64,000 nt of DNA from Alnus glutinosa (taxonomy: Eukaryota; Streptophyta; Magnoliopsida; Fagales; Betulaceae): contig NC_084895.1 in assembly GCF_958979055.1 (NCBI RefSeq), positions 21,250,501 through 21,314,500 on the forward strand, read 5' to 3'. The stretch's first letter is position 1. Every line of letters begins with the position of its first letter. The notes below the pieces were generated by a model. That model was given only the letters and a program-made list of their open reading frames with translations. It was not told where the DNA came from and ran no database searches. Shown here in pieces: positions 34,917-48,242 of this stretch. A program made the translations under genes and the position numbers.

Positions 34917-37900
34917 TAAAAGTACAATGATAGATATAGGTCACATTTCTTTATCAGAATGGGATATATAATTTTTTTAAAAAAAAAATAAAAAATAAAA
35001 ATTGAAAAACAACCTATATATACCCCATTTAGCTACGACTCATTTTCTAATGTTTTCCTCAGTGTTTTAATTTTTGCAATGTCCCCAATCTACTATATAT
35101 TTGGAGTTGCAATGTCTTCTTTTTGCAATTCAAAATAACAAAAATACCCTCTATGAGAAATTCCAAGGAAATGAAATATAGACTTAGAAATCTATCTTGT
35201 TAATCACATAATCAAAAATCTCATTCTCCTAAAAAAAAAAAAAAAGAAAAAAAAAATCCCATTCTGCTATGAAATGTTAGGAGGGAGAAAATTCAAAATA
35301 ACAAAAACATTATTCACAAGATAAAAAAATTAAGACAAAGAAAAAGTCATAATGGAGGGCACTTGTACACACCCATTTCTCAACACCCTTAGGTGGCTTT
35401 TAAAATCATAATTAGAATAAAATCTAATAAAAATTCATATCAAAGTTAATAATGGTTTTAAAAGCAACCTAAAAGTGTGGAGAAGTGGAAGTGTATGTAG
35501 CATTACTCAAAATTGAAATAATAAGAAAACATTGCAAAAACAAGTCATAGTTAGAAAGGAATAAATGTATATTTAAAAAAAAAAATTATAGAAGATAAGG
35601 TTGTTATCATTTATATTCCCCAGGTAACATTTGTTCAGATTTTTTTATTTATTTATTTTTATTTAAGGTTCGTTTTAGTTGAAATATATTGTTTCTGTGA
35701 CCCCATAGACCAGCGAAGAGGCAATATTTAAAAATGAATATAATAATGTCTCTTCCACTTTTAGCATATTGTCTCCTTTTCTATTCCTAGACATTGTTAA
35801 CAGTATCTATACAGTCGACATGATGTGGATGGAAAACATTAAAGCTGAACAAATATAGTAATCTTTACTATTCAGGCTGGTGAGGACAGCAGCCCACGCG
35901 CGTTCAAACTCTAACAACGACGATGTCGTGTCGCGCCGCCCACAACATATTAATAAACAACTTCGAAAAAGAATCGGAGAAGATGGCCGCCGAAATGTTG
36001 TCGTCCAACAACCACGACTCGTCGACTCTCACAATAAATAAATACTACAAAAATGGGCAAACAAAAATAATACACGAGATTTTCTAACCGTAAAAATATT
36101 AATTTAAATCAACTCTAGATGATTTAGCATGGTATTAGAATGTAAATTATAAATTCGAACCTTGACTTTACAGTTTACCTCTCGTTAAATGTTTTGCATG
36201 TTAGGTCTCACTTGTTAATTTAGATGATTAAATCTATCATTTTTTATCAGTTTAAGCTTTTGAGATAAGTAACGATTTCTGAAAAACTCTCCGTTTGCAA
36301 AGAAACTGCTTTAACTCTGAGAAAAACGCCAATTTTCCTATGACTTTCCCAAAAAAATCATATACATGAAATAAAATCATACAAAATAAAGTATAACTTC
36401 AATCAGATTGCGACAGAAATTAGGCTTTTTTTGCCTTCCAATGAGAGTTAAACATGTCAGCCTAGAATAAGAAAATGAAATAGAACTAAAACACCCGATT
36501 ATCTTATTTCTTCAACGTCTGCTACAAGCCTACAAAAAACCCTCAATCACGACTCACCCCTGCCGCCGCCGCCACAGCCCCACGCCGGAATTGGGGGTGG
36601 CTGTCACCTGGCCGTGCGACTACCCCTGGTCCATGGGGCGGCCACCCCCAGGGTCTGGAAAGTGGCCGTGCTGCTGTTTCCAACATGAAACAGTGGCGGT
36701 GGCTGCGACATCTAGGTGGGCGGTGGTTGGGAGGTGAGAGTTTTTTTGTTTTTGTTTTTGTTTGGTTTTTTTTTTTTTTTTTTTAGACTAAAAAAGTTAA
36801 AAAAAAAATGATTAGATTCAATGTTTTACAAATAATGGTTTTTCTTGTTATAGGCTGATGTATCAATACCTTATTGGTGGCAAAAAAACACTAATATTCT
36901 ACCCTGACGGAATAGAAGGGGCTCTCTACAAAATATACCTAAAACATTCAACTCACAGAAGCCAAAAGCATGCAGTCTGATGCAGAGTAATAACCTGAAA
37001 ACTTTAGCTCTATACAAAAATGTGTAGCGACGATGATCTTGAAGTTCCTATGATATGTGATTTGCCATTAAAGCTGGCATGTAAACGATATGAACATTTA
37101 GGGTGCTCTTTATAACACCATTAAACAAGAGCCGAGGCAACTGTTGAGTGAAATGACCATAGCGGCCAATGTGTCGTGGCAAATGAACCCAAGCACACTG
37201 CTAAGATGAGAATAAAGATCCTAACAATTTTGCTGTTTGGATTGTTAGCAATTCTTACGAAACTCGCCTGCCCGAGCAAATCTTGAACAGCCCGCCCATA
37301 TACTTAGGCGGATAGGCCTCACAAAAGTATAAAGGCTTTCTCATATTTACTGTTTAAATTACTGGAGATCTGAATCCCTAAGATGGCTCTAGACTTGTCA
37401 TCTTCAGGTATCTTGAGTTTCATGCGTGATTGTCAAATATGATTACAACGCTGCGAGTAACAATTCCTAATTCTTGAAGCAGTCAATGGAGTCCAAGTCC
37501 AGTGATGTGGAAAGTGACAATCTGCTTCTTTTTGTTCCTTTCACGGGCAGACCAACAAGCTTTGAGAGACTGAGTTCATCATTTCATCTCAAAAACCTAC
37601 CATTCCTTTCATGTCTACAGCCAATGCAATTAATATTCACATTTCATCCAACCTTGTTAAGAAGGCTTCCTCAATAGACGAAGAATTATGATTAGACTCC
37701 ATGGATCAATTCCAGAAGATATTGCACCCATCTAAACGATGAACAGTTGAATACCAAGTTAAGAGCAGATCCAGCAAACTACTGGGCAATCAGGACTATA
37801 AACTGTGAAACAAGGCATTTAAATGTGTTGGAAACAATATACTATCAATGGTAGCCTTGCAGGCCAGCCATTTTCTTCACAAGACAAATTAATGCGCAAC

Positions 37901-38143
37901 ATCAATAGGCACAAGTACCTAGCTACATAAAAAAATTTAAGCCGCACCACCAAATCTGGTCTTTTTCTTGCTGACTCAGGAAAACAAGCTAATGATTATA
38001 GCAACAATGACAAGTTCACCATCAAGGAAGTATCATTGTCCCCAAAAGCAGAACCATCCGTTGCTTGAATCCATGAACAGACAAAAAAATATCAGGCGAC
38101 GCCAAAAACCAATCCCATGAGCTCCCTCCATCAATGTGTTCGT
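34917..38143. other. Intergenic region between ERF-D and CSN7
   Basis: Mostly AT-rich. A GC-richer island at 35880-36045 has open frames on both strands, including 58 codons from an ATG at 35923 (plus) and a minus frame containing DESWLLDDNISAAIF; neither is recognised. Another GC-rich island at 36545-36740 contains GGTGG/CCACC-type inverted repeats and resembles transposon sequence. The 36960-38143 part may be CSN7 3' UTR. Confidence 0.5.
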
Positions 38144-41100
38144 TCAAGCTATTGGATGCCGCCTCCTGCATTTTTCCAACTTGTTACTCAAACAGTATAA
38201 TTTTTAAGCAATTCAAATTGATGATCCAAACTAATATTTAATGTAATTGTAATTAAGGCTCAACCTCCATAATCCTATCTACTTGCTCGTTTCCCCCATT
38301 CACTGATTAAATCCATACTTCATATTGAAATAAATAAAAGCAAAGAAAAGAAAATGAAAAATCCAGATGTAGTTGTTGGAAACTGTACTGCCAAAAAATA
38401 ACTTTAGAAATCCATTTTACTGAGTATTATTGCATAGGATGCGATAGATAAAGGGAGAATGTTGACTTCACCAATCGATAGTAGATTGGTGGTAAATAAA
38501 TCAATAGTTGAAACAAGACTAAACACAAAAATCATATCAAAACTTCGACCACGACTTCACAGGTGCAGAATCACTAAAAATGGCAAAGATGTATTGAATT
38601 ACCTCTTTGGACGACTTCGGTCCTCCTCGTAGTCCATCACTCCACCAGGTTCAGAGTAGATCTCCTCATGCCCTCGGAAGTCAATGTCGGCCTGCTTACA
38701 GTGTGTAACTTCTGCCACAACGTAAGTAAGACACATCGACCAACATATCCCATACAATGAAATAAAGACTTTAATCTAATAACATTGTAGCTACAGGAGA
38801 TCAAACGGAGTCTCATGAAACACATGCAGCCGCATTTTTTTTTATACAAGTAATGCAATATCATTAAAAGCAACCCAAGTACACAGGAAGTATACAAAAA
38901 AACGTCTATCTAGAAGGACCAAACTATGAAACACATGCAACTGTATAAAATCATAGGGTTGCAACTTCTATAATCTAATAACAATATACATAAAAGAAAA
39001 TTACACTTCCAACCCCCTTCATAAACTCTAAAAACATGGGATTCCCCAGTGCTTTGACTTGTGATGCACCCATTCTGCTTACACAAAGAGGGCACAAAAT
39101 TAAACAGCGTTAAAAGCAACGTCATATAATTCAATTGTATCCCCCAGTTATTTTGTTATATCCCAATTATATCCCCATTCAATGTCAATGTCCATTGCCC
39201 TTCTTCATCCCACCAGCAGCCACTTGGGTTCTCATTTCTATAAAAAGCTCTAGAACTACATCAGTAGCAAACCTACAACGAAATGGTTCTATTCTCTGTT
39301 TAAACTTTTAAATTGATTTGGTTCAGAATTGGGGTATAAATAATTAGTTATGCTGCCAATTAGATTGATTGGCTGTTTTTTTTAATTATTATTATCGGTA
39401 AGCTACATATAATAACATCATAATCCAATGAGCTGGTCATGCTACACTTTTAATAATGCCAACCCCATCTGAACTACAGACTCACAGTTTTTGGCCAAGG
39501 CTTAATAGTCGCCATTCCAACAGACCTAACCCATTTTGCTCCTTAACAACTTAGCCACAGATCGTACTTTTAAATGTACATAGAGAACTAAGAATTAAAA
39601 TAATAATAATAACAATAATAACAATAATACTAATAATAATAAATGGCTTCAAAAACTAAATTAAATAAAAAAATAAGGAGGCAACTTCATTTCAATGGAT
39701 GTCCCATCTTCTGCATTTAGATAACTAGTTTTAAATAATGGACATAATCAATTCAAAACATAAAACTAGATTCAACTGACCTTGAGTGAAAGGGACTTCT
39801 TTACTTCTTCCACCCTATCCTCAACCTCCTTCCGGTGTTTCTTGTCCAACTCACTCATCCCATCAGCCCATTTAATCTTCTCTTGAATTGAGATAAGTAG
39901 ATTGTCAGATGTAGCCAACCTATCAATGTTCATAAACCAATATTAGACATAATACTAACACCTCTGAGAACTATTATCTTGAAAGACAATTTTTATTAAA
40001 GAACAAGTAGCTATAACAATAGAAACATATGACATGCTAGGTAAAGAATTGGAACACAAATTTGCTTAGACTTCGCCAACTGGATTAAACAAAGGTTAAC
40101 ATACCTCCAGACCGTCACACAGAACATTATTTGCTAAAAGGACTGAGTAAAAGCCACAGAACATGCAATTACTATAGCTTACTCATAAAGTTGTATCACT
40201 TTCCAAGTGCTAAAAGTAACATAGCACCAGAGTTTATAAATCTTCGAACACAAATTTGCTTGGACTTCGCCAACTGGATTAAACAAAGGTTAACATACCT
40301 CCAGACTGTCACACAGAACATTATTTGCTAAAAGGACTGAGTAAAAGCTACAGAACATGCAATTACTATCGCTTACTCATAAAGTTGTATCACTTTCCAA
40401 GTGCTAAAAGTAACATAGCACCAGAGTTTATACATGAAAATTTATAAAGGCACCTAAAAGCAGGACCACTTCATGGAAAATAAGTTCTTCAAGAAAAGAA
40501 GATTGATCTAGCAATCAGACAAAAAACCAAATATAATCATAGAAATAACTCTAATGCTATTTGAACCAGAAACGTTACCAGTTTGACAGCGTTTGTATCA
40601 TGCCCCCAAGTTGACCAGGTCTTAGATCCCTCCCTGCTGCAAATTGAACCTGCAATACACAATCATAAACAAGTTAATAAAAAGAAACGAGGCAACTCAA
40701 AGATAGGTGAGGACAATGAGCACAGACCTCAAAGCATCTTCGCAACTGATCCAGCTTCCCTCTAACTATGCCCTAATAGCAATAAACACCAACACAACAA
40801 TCAGCACATTCTCATTTATGCACTCTCCATCTTATCAGTTATAGTAGACCCCTAACCAAAAGAAATCTATCTACATATAATAAAATCATGAACTCCTTAA
40901 AGTGAAAATTAAACGAGCAAAATATGCTAAACGAATTAATAGGAGTTGGGAGTTCTAATTAGGTTATATTTATTGTTAATTTAAATGAGAGATGGTGTCA
41001 TCCAAAAGAAAAAGGAAAAAATAAAAACAACTGATAGTTTAAGTTAATTTTTAACTATTATTTCATAATAACTATACAAGGAAGAAGAAAAAAAAAGGAA

Positions 41101-44100
41101 ATACTTCATAATAATTACCCAAAGAAGAAAATTTTAAAATAATAAAAATCATAAAAATAAATTACTTAAAGCATCAGATATAAGGTGTCGTTAACATACA
41201 GTGTAGCACATATATAGCGTACACAAGAAGTTAGCATTTGTTAAAAATTACTTAATTGGTGAACCATAAAAAGGGATGGGACCTCCCAAATATTTGCTTT
41301 ATATGTATTAAAAATCCTGTTAATATATCTGATAAAACAAATTGTCATTTGATGTACCTATTATTTTACCTGAAAAAATATCAAAGCAAAGATCAACCTA
41401 GCATTGAAAAGGTACTAGGTTCAAAGCACATGCTCTTATACTAGTAACAAACCATCATAAAGTGATTAAAGCATTTGAAACAGCGTTTCCTGTCATTCAA
41501 AGTATGATATTGTGCAAGCAACAAAATAGTCATATTCCAACATCAAGGAAAACATAAAACACGCCCAGAAGAAATTAAAAAATAAATAAACAACTCAGTA
41601 TGAGTGCTAATTATAGCCCCTGAAATCATTCCCTTCAAATTTGATTTACTGAATACAAATCTCTCTAGAAATAATGACCCCGCTTCCCCACTACATGCCT
41701 ATGTTTGCTCAGCAGTTAAAAGAATATCCCAATATAGTAGGTCATTAGTATTGAACATAAAAATGAATTCAGAAGGGAGAGTACCTACCGCATACATGCA
41801 CTCATTGATTAGGAAATCTTCAAGTTCACGTACATTCATGACGTCTAACTCCTGCATTAGTTGATCGTAGGGTAGGACCTGGGTATGGACTCAACAATTA
41901 GACCCTAAGACATATAACAATACATGTCACAAAGAAGACAGCTAATATAACTAGAAGGGAAAACCTTCTGAAGGACCATGACCTGTATGGTTCCTGGTAA
42001 AATACATATAAGAAAGCAAAAGGCACGCAGAGAACTTGTACAATGCATCAGAAACAAGTTCAAAGGGAGAGGTATATTGTAAATTTCAGAATGACTATCT
42101 CTATACAATTCAATAGAATCTATAATAACTTATTGCAAACAGAACTCATTTTACTTCCAAACAGGACCTTGAATTGATAACCATGTCTATATAGACCAAA
42201 TACACTAGACAAGCAACTTGCCTGAATTAGGCCACAAGAAGACTTCTCTTTCAGAAAAAATTGAAATGATTAAGCTAGTCAAAAATCAAAATGGTGGTGC
42301 AGTAACCACTATCACTCAATCAGGCAGATAAATCAGCCTGTTCAAAACGATATGAATTTGTTAAAAGAAAGGGTTCATAATTCAAGGAAGAATACCTTGT
42401 TTGTCTCAGCCAGTGTAAGCACAGTAAGTTGCTTTAGCTTGAGAACTTGTTCAGGGACCAATTGCGGAAGACGGTCAGCATTACCTACAAGCATACATAT
42501 TTCAATAGCCAAAATTATATCACATTATGCCTTGCAGAAGCAAAACTCAAATATGCTTAAGGGCACGAAATTGTTAGAAGAAATTTGATAAAACAAGCAT
42601 TACTATGATAAAATTGAAGATGAGTTTTAGTTAGTTTAGTGCCACATAATTACCCATGTTGTTTCCTTCTGTCAAATGGCCAGTTACAGGTGGGCGATTC
42701 CACAAGCCATTACATCGTCCATTTTTTGCTAAGTTAATTAGCTTAAAGGCAAAAGAAAAAGATCTTGTAAAGTTTAATCATTCTAACCAACATCTGGCTG
42801 GTACAGGAGGAAAGAGGTAGGACCAATAACTAATGGATCATGAGGGCTTGCACAAATATGAAGCTAAGCCTATGATATTGTTTCTGGATACGATGTCTCA
42901 CTTTCTTGGATTCTTAAATCAGCTAATCATTATTCCAAACTATTATGGGAAACTGGCAATACTCCGCATTTGTAATAAACTTTTATCATTTATTTCATAT
43001 TTTCATAATTATTGATAGCCAAAATATAGAGTACACTCTGAAACATTTGAACCTCTTTCTTCCAAAAACTCCAAGAAAACCACCAAGAGACCAACTATCC
43101 CAACTAAAGGGCAAAAACCAGCTGAAATTATTATAATTGGGACACAAGAAAGCAAACTGAAAAGCAATGAGTAAGGAAAGTTTTAAAAATTTTACAAACC
43201 AGTTCTCAAAACTAGGAAGTGAGGCACTTTATTTACCTTTCCTTCATGAAATCTGTCATATAATGAAAACCCCCTACCCCCACCCAAAAAAATATATAAA
43301 TAAATAAACAAACCTCTTACCTGTAGGTATGATTTTGATCATACAGTATCAGAAGAAAGAGGCAAGTTTATGGTTTTTTCTTTTCTTTTCTTTTAATGCC
43401 CGTGCACATGCTCAACTGACCTCAGACACAGTGATAATGTTCAACTGACCAATTGTACAGGTATTCATAATCCCCCCTCCCTCTCGCTACAAGCACCCTT
43501 AAGCCTGCTTAATGTCCAAGCCCCTCCCTCTGTCCAATATACTCGTCCAACTTTGTATACTCAACTTCTTAAGGGAACATCGTTTAATGCTCTGTCCCTT
43601 ATACGAAAAAAAAAAAAAAAAAAATAGATAAAATGTTTTCACACTTATCATTAGAAAGGTGCATACCTTTAAGGAGACAAACTTTTTAAAGGGTGATTTT
43701 GAAAAGTTAAGCATTTGCACACACTCGTCTTAGAAAGTAGACATCTATTTTGGGACATCCACATATAAAAAAGATGGACAAGTAATATGGGACCGAGGGA
43801 GTAAAAAATAATCCATATAGCCCCTACTCAGATTAATAAAGACTGGCCACCAACCAATAACCTGCTCACCACACCTCCTCGAAGCAATACACCTCGTAAT
43901 GTCATCATTTAAAAACACAGGCAGACATGATCCAGCCATTTTGTACCAAGAAAGAGTCAAGCACGCCTCAATAAAACACAAGCAGCTGCCAACCACAAAA
44001 GACAGTCACAAAAAGCTCACAAATCATAAGTTTCTTTATCCCCCCGTAAACAACAGCTTTCCTATGGATACTCAAGGAACTACCATGAAACTCCTCATAA

Positions 44101-44943
44101 GCACAAAGAAAGGGAAAAAATTGAAAGATATCCATGCACTCCACTCAGGCCTCAGATTTCAAAAGCCTTTCATCTATATTTAAAATCGCCTTAAACTAAC
44201 ACTATCACTTCCATCCTCATCCATCATGTTCATAATACCTATTTTGATCAAGTGCCTCTTCCAAAGCTTCTCCCACTTACTTTAATTTCCTCTATGTTTA
44301 TTCCACCTCTTCAATAGATGCCAAACAGATGTGTGTGACCCTAACAGCATGATTAGGTAACTGGGGACATAGCCCTAGATAAGACCAAGTGGGGTAAAAC
44401 GATCCATATAGCCAACAACCCCAATTAGTTGATATGAATTGAGCAGAGAATAGGCTCTCCTTCCACCTTACTGAATATTTATTGCCCCTTTTTTTTCTCT
44501 TTTTCCTTCATAAATATCTTTGATGGTTGCCTAATTGACAGTATAGACAAAAAAGCCATAAGCCATTGTCTAAAGATACATAGTATGAAAAAATGAAGCT
44601 AAAATATTCTCCATGGAACTCTCCAAATCCTTGAAACACCTAAGATTTATTTCCTTCCAAACATACCAAAAAATGTAGATTGGCACCATCTTCCAAATCG
44701 CTACACTCTTCGGCCTTCCAAACTTCCGACCAACAAGCAAGCAAGTTGATAACTCTTCTAAGCATAACCCAAGACATACCGAAACAAGTAAAAATGGTAT
44801 TCCACAGAGGGAAAGCCACATCGCAATGAAGAAGAAGGTGGTCCACTAATTCCCCATCTCTCTTGCACAAGCAACATTTATCCACAATGATGGTATGCCT
44901 CTTCCTGAAATTATCCACAGTAAAGATCTTTCCCCATCTCTCG

Positions 44944-45025
<82 letters not shown>

Positions 45026-48000
45026 TTGGTGGTTGCCTTCTCACCTGTACTTGCTAGAAAACCTGGAGGTACAACTAATTGTTTCAAGGCAATTACAGAT
45101 AACTCATAATAGGAAGGAACCTGTACCTACAGTTTACCATCACTCCACGTATTCCCAATACTTGAAACCAGTTTAACATCTGTAAACATAACACATCACC
45201 AGGAACTAGGCATATTGCACAAGAGGCACAACAATGTTTTTTAACAAACAAAAAATTAGATTGTTACTTCTTTTAACCGAAAAAGAGGCAGAATGCCATT
45301 TCAAGAACTATTTATGTTTGTAACCACCAAAAATACAATGAACCTCATTAAAATTAGAGTTCAACTACATGGTGTGCATGTATCCCCATATTAAAAGCAT
45401 ATAATATTACACCGAAATTATGTAAATATGCACATGGAAATATTTATTTTATGATGTGAGCTATATACTTATTTTATGGCCTTCCTTACAGCCATTGAAG
45501 CAAGTCGTTGCCAAGAGGGTTTGGCACCTAGTTCCAAACTAGGTAATAGAGGGAACAAGGAGCTAAAAAGTTTATCATGTTCCATTAATTATGATTTCAA
45601 AGGTGGAAGCGCCAGCCGAGGCAGACTTGAGGGAGGGGTTTCTTTGGTTCTTGATGAAGCCTAAGTAGCTTTCTTGACATGTGAGAGGGTTGAACGAGGG
45701 GGGATAAGCGCCTTAGAGTCAGAAATATGCTATGGAAGGCAAATATTATTCGTCTTCAGGAAACTAAACTGGATCACATGTCCCATAGCCTTTTTGATGA
45801 AAAGTTTGTGAGGATGCCAACATGTGGATGGGTGTTATCTAGATTCTAGAGGGGAGTCAAGTGGGATTCTACTAATGAGGGATAGGAGGGTGATGAAGAA
45901 AGTGGAGGAGTGTGTAGGGGAGTATACTATTGCTTAATCTCTTCGGAATGTTGAGGATCAATTTACTTGGGCTTTTGTCGGTTTTTATTGTCCTAACTAT
46001 GATTGTGATAGAAGGTTCTTATGTGATGAATTGGTTGGGCTCTAAGTTGGTGGAACTTTCCATGGTGCACAGGACTGGGAGGCGGATTTCTTCACCACAT
46101 TCTTCGATCTTTTGTACTCCATCAGACTAAGACGGGGTGGAGAAGACAAGTTGTGTTGGGCTCCTTCCAAAAGAGGGTTGTTTGAACATCATTTTATAAT
46201 GCCCTTACCACCCATGATAGTGACCTTTTCCCCAATAAAAGTATTTGGCAGAATAAGATTCCCTCAAGAGTCACATTCTTTGCTTGGTTAGCTGTTTTAG
46301 GGAATATCCTTACCATGGACAACCTAAGGAAACGGAATTTAATAGTCATAAATTGGTGTTACATGTGCAAGAAAAAAAGTGAGGAATCTATAGATCACCC
46401 TCTAATCCATTGCAAAACTGCTTATGCCTTATGAAGTTCTATCTTTGACCTTTATGGGTTAAAATGGGTTATGCCTTGGAGGGTAGTGGATCTCTTCACA
46501 TGTTGGAGAGGGCGACAAGGTTCTTCTCAAAAGGTAGCAGTGTGGAAGATAAGCCTTGCTTGGTGTGATGTATCTGGAGAGAAATAAATAAGTGTAGCTT
46601 TGAGGATTGCGAGAGATCAGAGGTGGAACTAATGGCTTTCTTCTTCGAAACCATTTACTAGATGACAGCCGCCTATGATTGCTTTCATATTTCTAGTTAT
46701 CATGATTTTCTTGATCTTTCTTCTTTTTTCTAATTGGGTGTTTCTCTTCTATACTTAATGTGTACTTGAGTAGTGCCCTCTCGGTTTTTAATAAAATTTT
46801 GATTACTTTAAAAAATAAAAAATAAAAAACGAGATCGTATTGTACAGTATAAATATGTAAAACTTCCAGAAATTGTCGTGCACGTAAGCAGCATATGGCT
46901 ATTAAGCTCTATCCAAACAACACCTTATTGAGTGATAAATAAACCAATGCCTCAACCTTATATTAAGAACAATACTTTTTTCCTTTTTTTGATAACTAGG
47001 GTATCCGAAGCTTTGCCCTGCTAGATCCCCAGGACACCGTGCAAAGTACCTCCTCCACACAAGCCAAGTAAAGCTCAGGATTTTACCCGCAAGCGTTGCC
47101 CCAAATAATTGTTTACATTCAAGGGGGGTCGAATCTTAGACTTGATGCTTCATGAGGTACCAGGGCTAAGTGGCTTACCACTCAAGCCAACCCCTCGAGG
47201 TTATACTAAGAACAATACTATTGTAGTAAATAATGAATGTCCTTATAAATCAAACCGGCGACTAGTGAGTAACAAAAAGGAGTACAAATGCTAAAAAATA
47301 AAGCAAGATCTGGTATGCTTACGTTTGTAATCACTCCAAGTGCCATGTGCAAACAAACGAAGCATATCAAGGTGCACAGAGCTTTCAGTTCCTTCAAGCT
47401 GCACAAGTTTATAGTTAAAACCCAGAAAAAACATTGAATCAATTTTACATGATACTTAATAATCCAATGCCTCAAGGCCCTCAACCCAAAAATATCAAGA
47501 AAGGGACAACACAACTATCAGCAACAATAACACAAATGGACAAAGAAAATTTAGTGAAACATCTAAAAAATGGCAAAAGAATGATACACATAAACACGTT
47601 TTAAAAAGCAGTCCAATGACTACAATTGGTCAACAATCCTTTCATTCATCTATATAATTGTTTGCCAACATCTTAGCAATTGTTCATCCGATGAAACAAG
47701 AAATTTAGCAGAAATATCACCTACCATCATAACATTTAAAAATGCTCTGTTTCATTCTTTAGTCACAATACGTACTTCAATATTATACCAGTCTTAAACC
47801 ACAAATTTCACATAAAACCATAACCAATTAGACTGCATTGAGTAGTAATCAACCCAAAAGTGACTATCAAGGAAAAGTGCCAAGTCTAAGGTCCCTAAAC
47901 TCTTGCAAAAAGAATTTTAAAAAAAAACTTTGCAGCAACAAATTGCATTCAAACATATCAATTCGCATAACATGACCATCCACAAAGCACAAAATTCATC

Positions 48001-48242
48001 ATTTGACAACATTCAATTAAACAACGCGATTTTCAATCAGTTTCCCTAGCTTTCTCGGAAACCAAAAAGAGCGAGAGCCGAACCTGGAGGACGGAGGGAA
48101 CGGCGAGAATCTCGGAGAAGGCGAAGAGGGAGGGGTGAGAGGTGGCCTCGGCGACGACGGTCCCGAGGGCCGAGCCCTGGAGAGCCGATGCTCGCTTCAC
48201 GAAGTGCTCGATCAGGTCCGCTTGCTTTTCCTCTATATCCAT
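38144..48242 (-). CDS. CSN7: COP9 signalosome subunit 7, nine coding exons, complete
   Basis: Spliced on the minus strand from ATG 48242-48240 to TGA 38146-38144. Exons: 48084-48242, 47323-47398, 42396-42484, 41789-41878, 40728-40772, 40579-40649, 39781-39919, 38603-38691, 38144-38165. All junctions are GT-AG and phases agree, giving 259 residues, close to the roughly 260 of Arabidopsis CSN7/FUS5. Recognisable blocks: MDIEEKQADLIEHFVKRAS, ATSHPSLFAFSEIL, LRLFAHGTWSDYK, LKLKQLTVLTLAE, ELEDFLINECMYAG and the C-terminal PKRRRHP. The PCI domain spans roughly residues 30-170, followed by a charged, probably helical or coiled segment (about 190-223) and an acidic-basic tail. CSN7 is a scaffold of the complex that removes NEDD8 from cullins, in the nucleus and cytosol. 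The second intron (about 4.8 kb) holds LINE, SINE and MITE insertions. Identification is firm. Confidence 0.95.
38829..38925 (-). mobile_element. Very short 5'-truncated LINE in CSN7 intron 7
   Basis: 97 bp starting with a poly-T run and containing the LINE 3'-UTR block (reverse complement of TGTATACTTCCTGTGTACTT), flanked by an exact 14-bp target duplication ATGAAACACATGCA at 38815-38828 and 38926-38939. Confidence 0.9.
40052..40438. repeat. 194-bp tandem duplication in CSN7 intron 6
   Basis: 40052-40245 and 40246-about 40438 are near-identical direct repeats starting GAACACAAATTTGCTT. Neither contains coding sequence; the flanking exons 6 and 7 are intact. Confidence 0.92.
43521..43803. 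mobile_element. Stowaway-like MITE in CSN7 intron 2
   Basis: The ends are imperfect inverted repeats: CTCCCTCTGTCCAATATACT on the left against the reverse complement of ATATGGGACCGAGGGAGTA on the right, the typical CTCCCTCCGTCC terminus of plant Stowaway elements. Right flank TA is present; the left end is mutated. Confidence 0.65.
44533..44945 (-). mobile_element. LINE ORF2 C-terminal fragment (zf-RVT) in CSN7 intron 2
   Basis: Minus frames give RWGKIFTVDNFRKRHTIIV, then [18 protein letters not shown] (the zf-RVT Cys-His region) and WYVWKEINLRCF, as in other plant LINEs in this window. Only this end is present, with a frameshift. An 18-base motif TATCTTTGATGGTTGCCT at 44515-44532 recurs with one change at 45021-45038, possibly an insertion-site duplication enclosing the fragment and the TA tract. 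Confidence 0.75.
44945..45022. repeat. (TA)n microsatellite in CSN7 intron 2
   Basis: About 39 TA repeats at the 5' broken edge of the LINE fragment. Confidence 0.95.
45660..46830 (+). mobile_element. Internally deleted LINE (endonuclease joined to zf-RVT)
   Basis: 45670-45830 encodes an endonuclease-domain start in degraded form (VRGLNEG, then RLQETKLDHM), while 46060-46680 encodes the ORF2 C-terminus (WEADFFTTFFDLLYS, EDKLCWAPSKRG, degraded zf-RVT). The reverse transcriptase between them is missing, about 3 kb by comparison with a full plant LINE. It ends in an A-rich tail at about 46810-46830. Antisense to CSN7, within intron 2. Confidence 0.75.
46988..47208 (-). mobile_element. tRNA-derived SINE in CSN7 intron 2
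   Basis: On the minus strand the element opens with GGCTTGAGTGGTAAG (A-box-like), then AAGATTCGACCCCC (B-box-like), and ends with GGATACCCTAGTTATCAAAA and an A-rich tail (T-rich on the plus strand at 46977-46988). Same family as 10190-10437. Same strand as CSN7. Confidence 0.65.
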
